A DNA stretch of 59,897 nt from Sphingomonas sp. Leaf10 (lineage in GTDB: Bacteria; Pseudomonadota; Alphaproteobacteria; Sphingomonadales; Sphingomonadaceae). The stretch covers positions 236,596 to 296,492 of the forward strand of contig NZ_LMKE01000001.1 in the NCBI RefSeq assembly GCF_001421245.1, written 5' to 3'. This document shows positions 55,670 to 59,897 of the stretch, one piece after another; position 1 is the first letter of the stretch; each line of letters starts with the position of its first letter. The translations under genes were made by a program, and so were the position numbers. Below the pieces are notes generated by a model that was not told where the DNA came from, did no database searches, and worked only from the letters and a program-made list of their open reading frames with translations.

Positions 55670-55984
55670 TCAGTTCGTCCGGCCGCGCAGCTGTTCGATC
55701 TCGCGGTCGAGGCTATGCGCGCCGTCGGTCACGATCCGCTCGACATTGGCGAGCCGATCCTTGATCGATCCCAGTTCGGCCTTGAGCTGGGCGTTTTCCT
55801 GGCTCAGCAGCTTGACCCGTTCGACCGTTTCGTCGTTGGCGCGGGGATAGACGCTCTGCCCCCATCCGCCCTGCAGCGGATAGCCGTTCTTGACGCGGAG
55901 CCAGGTGGTGATGACCCACGCCGCCATGCTGGTCAGGCCGAGCAGAGCGATTACGGGTAAAAGGTCGGGATTGTTCGTCAGCAT
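55670..55984 (-). CDS. Small membrane/coiled-coil protein of the Psp locus (paralogue 3)
   Basis: 104 residues: membrane helix about 9-28 (LPVIALLGLTSMAAWVITTW), then WLRVKNGYP and a long coiled coil with the end GSIKDRLANVERIVTDGAHS and LDREIEQLRGRTN. Overall plan is that of PspB: helix, basic juxtamembrane, coiled coil. Confidence 0.78.
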   Translation of the reverse strand: MLTNNPDLLPVIALLGLTSMAAWVITTWLRVKNGYPLQGGWGQSVYPRANDETVERVKLLSQENAQLKAELGSIKDRLANVERIVTDGAHSLDREIEQLRGRTN

Positions 55985-56002
55985 GGTCGTAGTCCCCGGG
56001 AT

Positions 56003-56284
56003 TTAGCGCAGCGCGTCGATTTCGCGAGCGGTTCGAGTTGCAGGATCGGTGGCTATGCGTTCGAGGACGGCAATGCGCTCTTCGAGGCGCAGGATCTTGC
56101 CCTGCAACTGCTCGTTCTGCTGCGCCATCAGCCATGCCTGCCGCTCCGCGTCGGGATTGCCGTGCCGGGCGAGTTCATCGTCCTTCGCAATTCCGTGTTT
56201 CGCCCGGATCGCCGCCTTCACGACGCCCGCAATCATCGCCATCGCGATGATCGCCAGCACGAACCCCGGTCCACCCCAATTCAT
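56003..56284 (-). CDS. Small membrane/coiled-coil protein of the Psp locus (paralogue 4)
   Basis: 93 residues: membrane helix about 4-22 (GPGFVLAIIAMAMIAGVVKA), a charged loop, and coiled coil LQGKILRLEERIAVLERIAT ending TAREIDALR. ATG 56284 (MNWGG) is preferred to 56299. Close to PspB in plan. 36 nt from pspC. Confidence 0.78.
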   Translation of the reverse strand: MNWGGPGFVLAIIAMAMIAGVVKAAIRAKHGIAKDDELARHGNPDAERQAWLMAQQNEQLQGKILRLEERIAVLERIATDPATRTAREIDALR

Positions 56285-56320
56285 CGTCTCTCTCCCCAAA
56301 ATGCCCCGGCGGGGATCGGC

Positions 56321-56701
56321 TCAGCGCAAGCTGTCGATCTCGTCCGCCAGACGGGTGTTGCGGCTGGTATAATACATCTCGATGTCGGCAAGGCGACGAT
56401 CGATGTCACGGAAAGTAGAGCGCATTTCCGACGCGGTACGGGTTGGGTTCGACCGGACGCCCTGCCAGAACTTCTCGTCCTCTCGGCTTTCGTACAGGCC
56501 GACCGGCTTCTTCTGCGCCATCCAGGCGATCATGAAATAGGCGATGACGGTCCAGGGAAAGCCACCGGCCAGCGTCAGCAACACCGTGCCGATGCGGATC
56601 CACATAACCTCGACACCGGTATAGTCGGCGATGCCGGCGCACACGCCAGACATCTTGCCATTCGCCTTGTCGACATAGAATTTGGTGCGTGCGCCGGACA
56701 T
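56321..56701 (-). CDS. pspC: Phage shock protein C
   Basis: Inner-membrane sensor partner of PspB. The 126-residue protein has the PspC domain (KFYVDKANGKMSGVCAGIAD, GVEVMWIRIGTVLLTLAGGF, a membrane helix with PWTVIAYFMIAWM) and a soluble tail RDIDRRLADIEMYYTSRNTR ending LADEIDSLR. ATG overlaps the pspB stop (TGATG). Confidence 0.93.
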   Translation of the reverse strand: MSGARTKFYVDKANGKMSGVCAGIADYTGVEVMWIRIGTVLLTLAGGFPWTVIAYFMIAWMAQKKPVGLYESREDEKFWQGVRSNPTRTASEMRSTFRDIDRRLADIEMYYTSRNTRLADEIDSLR

Positions 56702-56985
56702 CAGTCCCTCCGTGCGTAATCGTGGTTGCGGAAATCGCTTTCCGGATATTCCCGGCGCGGCTGGGAAGGGCGGAAGTCCGGATTGTCGGCGGCGATGATC
56801 CGCTCGATCGTCTGGAGCCGCTCTTCGAGCCGGCGGGCAGTGAGGTGCATGTCGTCGAGCAGTCGCTCGTCCTCGTTGGTCAGCGTCGGCGACTGTTTCC
56901 ACTTGGTGATATAGTGGAGGATCAGCCACGGCAGACCGATGAAGAGGACGCTGATCGCGACCGCCGCCGTCAGGAAATCGCCCAT
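56701..56985 (-). CDS. pspB: Phage shock protein B
   Basis: Small membrane sensor partner of PspC. 94 residues: helix about 4-26 (FLTAAVAISVLFIGLPWLIL), the PspB-like HYITKWKQSPTLTNEDERLL, and coiled coil RRLEERLQTIERIIAADNPD, followed by a polar Arg/Asp-rich extension longer than in enteric PspB. 5 nt from pspA. Confidence 0.92.
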   Translation of the reverse strand: MGDFLTAAVAISVLFIGLPWLILHYITKWKQSPTLTNEDERLLDDMHLTARRLEERLQTIERIIAADNPDFRPSQPRREYPESDFRNHDYARRD

Positions 56986-56990
56986 CGCGA

Positions 56991-57659
56991 TCAGCCCTCC
57001 CGGTTCAGGCGGGCCTTGAGCGCGGCCAGTTCGGCATCGATCTTGTCCGACTGGCGCAGCTCGGCGATTTCGTCCTCAAGGCTCTTGCCCTGCTGGCCCA
57101 TGCCGGCCGCTTCGGCGCGACCCTCGGCCAGATCGGCGCGGCGTTCGAGGACGTCGAAGCGGCTGAACGCCTCGGCGGTCTTCGACCCGGCATACATTTC
57201 GCGCAGCTTGGTGCGGTTGTTTGCGCTTTCCATCCGGGTCTGGATGGCGTTCTGCCGGGTCCGCGCCTCGCGCAGCTTGTTCTGCAGCTTGGCGATATCG
57301 GCTTCCGAAGCGCGCAGCGCGTCGTCGAGTACGACGATTTCCGAATTGAGCTGTTCGATCATGTCGACCGCTTTCTGGCGTTCGACCAGCGCGGCCTTGG
57401 CCAGATCCTCACGATCCTTGCTCAGCGCCAGTTCGGCCTTTTCGGTCCAGCTTTCCTGCAGCTTGTCGAGCTTGGAGATATGGCGGCGCATTTCCTTCTG
57501 GTCGGCGATGGTGCGCGCGGCGGATGCGCGGACCTCGACCAGCGTTTCCTCCATTTCGAGGATGATCATGCGGATCATCTTCGCGGGGTCTTCGGCCTTG
57601 TCGAGCAGGTCGGTGACGTTGGCGGCGATGATGTCGCGGGTGCGGGAGAAAATGCCCAT
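56991..57659 (-). CDS. pspA: Phage shock protein A
   Basis: Peripheral membrane coiled-coil protein that stabilises the inner membrane and restrains PspF. The 222-residue protein has the N-terminal amphipathic helix MGIFSRTRDIIAANVTDLL, then continuous coiled coil (PAKMIRMIILEMEETLVEVR, RASAARTIADQKEM, AFSRFDVLERRADLAEGRAE). Its short C-terminal region ends AALKARLNREG. PspA/IM30 family, normal length. Confidence 0.95.
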   Translation of the reverse strand: MGIFSRTRDIIAANVTDLLDKAEDPAKMIRMIILEMEETLVEVRASAARTIADQKEMRRHISKLDKLQESWTEKAELALSKDREDLAKAALVERQKAVDMIEQLNSEIVVLDDALRASEADIAKLQNKLREARTRQNAIQTRMESANNRTKLREMYAGSKTAEAFSRFDVLERRADLAEGRAEAAGMGQQGKSLEDEIAELRQSDKIDAELAALKARLNREG

Positions 57660-57726
57660 CGGTTACTCCTGAAGAATTCGTGGGTGGCCGGAGCGGAACG
57701 GGGCAGAACCGCCCCGGCCTGCCACC

Positions 57727-57870
57727 TTACGCGATCGGCGCGGTGGCATGGGTGGTGGCGATCGGACCGGGTGCGGTCGTGACGCCAAAGGCAAGGACGC
57801 AGACCGCAACCGCGCCGAACAGGCTGAGGATCGACTGGCGGACGGTCACATTCTTGTTGATGCGGATCAT
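57727..57870 (-). CDS. 47-residue membrane peptide leading the psp operon
   Basis: Not recognised. It has MIRINKNVTVRQ, then a single hydrophobic helix about 13-31 (SILSLFGAVAVCVLAFGVTT), then a Pro/Ala/Thr tail (APGPIATTHATAPIA). GGGAG lies 7 nt upstream. It is the first gene after the sigma-54 promoter and ahead of pspA, so it is probably co-induced; a regulatory or signalling peptide is possible. Confidence 0.72.
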   Translation of the reverse strand: MIRINKNVTVRQSILSLFGAVAVCVLAFGVTTAPGPIATTHATAPIA

Positions 57871-57925
57871 GGTAGAACTCCCTGAAGCTGTAGCGTGCGC
57901 CCTGTTTCGGGCTTGCACAATACAT

Positions 57926-57941
57926 AGCAGGAGCCGTGCCA
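57926..57941 (-). promoter_or_regulatory. Sigma-54 promoter of the psp operon
   Basis: TGGCACGGCTCCTGCT matches the -24/-12 consensus TGGCACG-N4-TTGCW with one mismatch; GG and GC are separated by exactly 10 nt. It is 56 nt upstream of the leader-peptide ATG. Confidence 0.88.
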
Positions 57942-57946
57942 AATCG

Positions 57947-57972
57947 AAAAATGACGAATTTGCGTCACTTTT
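57947..57972. promoter_or_regulatory. Candidate PspF binding site (UAS)
   Basis: AAAATGACG-AATTTG-CGTCAC-TTTT is an imperfect palindrome immediately upstream of the sigma-54 promoter and before pspF. Position is closer to the promoter than usual for an enhancer site, so PspF could also repress its own gene from here. Confidence 0.55.
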
Positions 57973-58040
57973 GACGGATTAGGTGCCTCGGCCGATTTGG
58001 CCTCTTGCGAACTATTGGGAAAATACGCCACATCATCGGC

Positions 58041-59069
58041 ATGGAGCGCGCAACCCAGGTCGTCGGCCAGTCCGGCCCGTTTCTCGATGCCCTCGAACGG
58101 GCCAGTCGTGCGGCCGCGCTGGATCGCCCGGTGCTGGTGATCGGCGAGCGGGGGACGGGCAAGGAGTTGGTCGCCGAACGGCTCCACCGCCTGTCGGGGC
58201 GCTGGGATCAGCCATTGGTGGTGATGAATTGCGCGGCGCTGCCCGAGACGCTCATTGAAGCGGAATTGTTCGGGCATGAGTCGGGCGCGTTCACCGGCGC
58301 GACCAAGGCGCGGACCGGGCGGTTCGAGGAGGCCGATGGTGGTACGCTGTTCCTCGATGAACTCGGCACGCTGTCGATGGGCGCGCAGGAGCGGTTGTTG
58401 CGCGCGGTCGAATATGGCGAGGTGACGCGGATCGGGTCGTCGCGGCCGATCCGGGTCGATGTCCGCATCGTCGCCGCGACCAACGAGCATCTGCCCGACC
58501 GGGTCGAATGCGGGACGTTCCGCGCCGATCTGCTCGACCGGTTGAGTTTCGAGGTGGTGACGCTGCCGCCGTTACGCGCGCGGCCGGGCGACATCATGGT
58601 GCTGGCCGATTTCTTCGGACGGCGCATGGCGGCGGAGATCGGGCGCGACGAATGGGTCGGGTTCGGGCCGAATGCGGTCGATCAACTGATGGAGCATCGC
58701 TGGCCGGGCAATGTCCGCGAGTTGCGCAACGCGGTCGAACGCTCGGTCTATCGCTGGGAACGGCCTGGGCCGATCGATCTGGTCGAGATCGATCCGTTCG
58801 CCTCGCCGTTCCGTCCGCGCTCCAATGCGAACCCTGCTACATCGGCGACGGCGCCGGTCGTGGGAACGCCTACCGTGGAGTCGGCAGCGCCCGACGATCC
58901 GTGCGAGGATTTCAAGACGCGGGTCAATCGCTTCGAACGGCAGCTGCTGACGCGGGCGATGGCGGAGGCGCGCTACAATCAGCGCAACTGCGCCGATGCG
59001 ATCGGGCTGACCTATGACCAGTTGCGCCATGCGCTCAAGCGGCATGGAATGCTGGGGCAGGGCGGCTGA
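58041..59069 (+). CDS. pspF: Psp operon activator PspF (sigma-54 dependent)
   Basis: AAA+ activator without a sensory domain, 342 residues. Walker [19 protein letters not shown], the sigma-54 loop GAFTGA in [19 protein letters not shown], Walker [21 protein letters not shown], and R-finger [11 protein letters not shown] are all visible. A linker follows (about 260-295), then a Fis-type [23 protein letters not shown]. Divergent from the psp operon. ATG 58041 is used; TTG 58005 is an alternative. Confidence 0.95.
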   Translation: MERATQVVGQSGPFLDALERASRAAALDRPVLVIGERGTGKELVAERLHRLSGRWDQPLVVMNCAALPETLIEAELFGHESGAFTGATKARTGRFEEADGGTLFLDELGTLSMGAQERLLRAVEYGEVTRIGSSRPIRVDVRIVAATNEHLPDRVECGTFRADLLDRLSFEVVTLPPLRARPGDIMVLADFFGRRMAAEIGRDEWVGFGPNAVDQLMEHRWPGNVRELRNAVERSVYRWERPGPIDLVEIDPFASPFRPRSNANPATSATAPVVGTPTVESAAPDDPCEDFKTRVNRFERQLLTRAMAEARYNQRNCADAIGLTYDQLRHALKRHGMLGQGG

Positions 59070-59181
59070 CCCCCTTTTCGCCACCGCCGGTCACGCCTAT
59101 GGGTTCGCAGGCGTAACGACCGGAGCCAAGCGGGGTCCGCCGCGTTCGGTCGCACGAGTTCTTTTCCTAAGGAGGATTGCC

Positions 59182-59793
59182 ATGGCGTTCGAACTTCCGC
59201 CGCTGCCCTATGCCTATGACGCGCTGGAGCCGACCATCGACAAGGAAACGATGACGCTGCACCATGACAAGCATCATCAGGCCTATACCGACAAGCTGAA
59301 CGAAGCCGTGTCGGAAGACGCGAGCCTGGAGGGCAAGTCGATCGAGGAATTGCTTGCCAATATCGGCAGCGGTTCGGCCAAGCTGCGCAACAATGGCGGC
59401 GGTTTCTGGAACCACACCTTCTTCTGGGAAACGATGAAGGGTGGCGGGTCGCAGCCATCGGGCGCGCTGAAGGATGCGATCGACGACCAGTTCGGTGGTC
59501 TCGATGCGCTCAAGGAAAAGTTCAACACGGCCGGCGCAAACCAGTTCGGGTCGGGCTGGGCGTGGCTGATCGTCGGGCAGGATGGCAAGCTGGCCATCAC
59601 CTCGACCCCGAACCAGGACAACCCGCTGATGGACGTTGCTCCGGTCAAGGGCACGCCGATCCTCGGCAACGACGTGTGGGAACACGCCTATTACATCACC
59701 TACCGCAACGCGCGTCCGGCGTATCTGAAGGCATGGTGGGACGTGGTCGACTGGGACAAGGTCAGCCAGCGTTATGACGAAGCGGTGAAGTAA
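59182..59793 (+). CDS. sodB: Superoxide dismutase (Fe/Mn type)
   Basis: Dismutates superoxide. The 203-residue protein has metal ligands His in TLHHDKHHQAY, His in WNHTFFWETMK, and Asp/His in LGNDVWEHAYYITYRNARPA. Residues near WNHTFFW look more like Fe enzymes, but alphaproteobacterial forms may accept Mn. AAGGAGG lies 7 nt before the ATG. No signal peptide, so cytoplasmic. Confidence 0.96.
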   Translation: MAFELPPLPYAYDALEPTIDKETMTLHHDKHHQAYTDKLNEAVSEDASLEGKSIEELLANIGSGSAKLRNNGGGFWNHTFFWETMKGGGSQPSGALKDAIDDQFGGLDALKEKFNTAGANQFGSGWAWLIVGQDGKLAITSTPNQDNPLMDVAPVKGTPILGNDVWEHAYYITYRNARPAYLKAWWDVVDWDKVSQRYDEAVK

Positions 59794-59802
59794 GCCGCAT
59801 AG

Positions 59803-59826
59803 CCCTCTCCCCGGAAGGGGAGAGGG
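59803..59826. repeat. CCCTCTCCCC inverted repeat after sodB
   Basis: CCCTCTCCCC and GGGGAGAGGG pair perfectly across GGAA; further CCCTCTCCC words occur at the window end, suggesting a longer repeat array. Confidence 0.6.
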
Positions 59827-59835
59827 TTGGGAGAG

Positions 59836-59865
59836 GGGGCTGTCCGAGGGGACGGCCCCTTTTTC
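59836..59865 (+). terminator. Rho-independent terminator of sodB
   Basis: GGGGCTGTCC-GAGG-GGACGGCCCC followed by five T. One T-G wobble in the stem. 43 nt after the sodB stop. Confidence 0.85.
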
Positions 59866-59897
59866 ATGAGCGTTGCGCGTGGGGCTTCCCCTCTCCC

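Overview
The window looks like a chromosomal segment of a sphingomonad-type alphaproteobacterium (Sphingomonas or a relative). The evidence is the high GC content, a complete zwf-pgl-edd-glk-eda Entner-Doudoroff operon, the fabG-acpP-fabF-mltG order, a ChpT-like phosphotransferase, an RpoH with the usual core features, and several families of palindromic intergenic repeats of a kind common in sphingomonads. Genus is inferred from gene content and style, not from an alignment. No tRNA, rRNA, insertion sequence, prophage or CRISPR array was seen.

Layout. 1-3.8 kb: the end of a fatty-acid synthesis cluster (partial fabG, a small unknown, acpP, fabF, mltG). 3.9-9.8 kb, minus strand: the glucose-catabolic operon zwf-pgl-edd-glk-eda. 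9.9-12 kb, minus strand: a MarR regulator, an NlpC/P60-like protein that has lost its catalytic cysteine, and argC. 12.2-14.3 kb: secG and pyrG. 14.5-15.1 kb: a small heat-shock protein gene preceded by a sigma-32-type promoter and a ROSE-type RNA thermometer. 15.1-16 kb: a repeat-rich gap. 16-19 kb: lolC-lolD-gpx and a HdeD-like membrane protein. 19.3-22.8 kb: dnaE.

22.9-37.2 kb is an acyl-CoA catabolism island. It holds two AMP-forming acyl-CoA ligases, a double-TetR regulator, an acyl-CoA dehydrogenase/APH-like kinase/SDR operon resembling the levulinate (4-hydroxyacid) pathway, a catalase-fold protein, and a fadB-like/ACAD/ACAD/thioesterase operon. 37.6-42.1 kb: an ABC-F ATPase, a tiny AT-richer membrane ORF, dnaX, ybaB and a small membrane protein. 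42.3-45.2 kb, minus strand: rluD, rpoH, mtgA. 45.2-51.6 kb: a JAMM protease, chpT, then cheA-cheW-cheY-cheB-cheR. 51.6-55.1 kb: ampD, the RNase P RNA gene, a DnaJ-domain protein, a thioredoxin-like ferredoxin, an unknown exported protein and sufE.

55.1-59.1 kb is an expanded phage-shock (Psp) locus. A divergent pspF faces an operon with a near-consensus sigma-54 promoter and a candidate activator site. The operon encodes a 47-residue membrane peptide, PspA, PspB, PspC and four further small membrane/coiled-coil proteins whose C-terminal tails resemble those of PspB and PspC. I regard this as the most interesting and possibly under-described system in the window. The window closes with a sodB-type superoxide dismutase and its terminator.

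Themes: much of the segment serves envelope integrity and stress (Psp, Lol, MltG/MtgA/AmpD, small Hsp, RpoH, SodB, Gpx, catalase-like), and the rest is central and lipid carbon metabolism plus chemotaxis signalling. All functions are read from motifs and context. No database search was possible.
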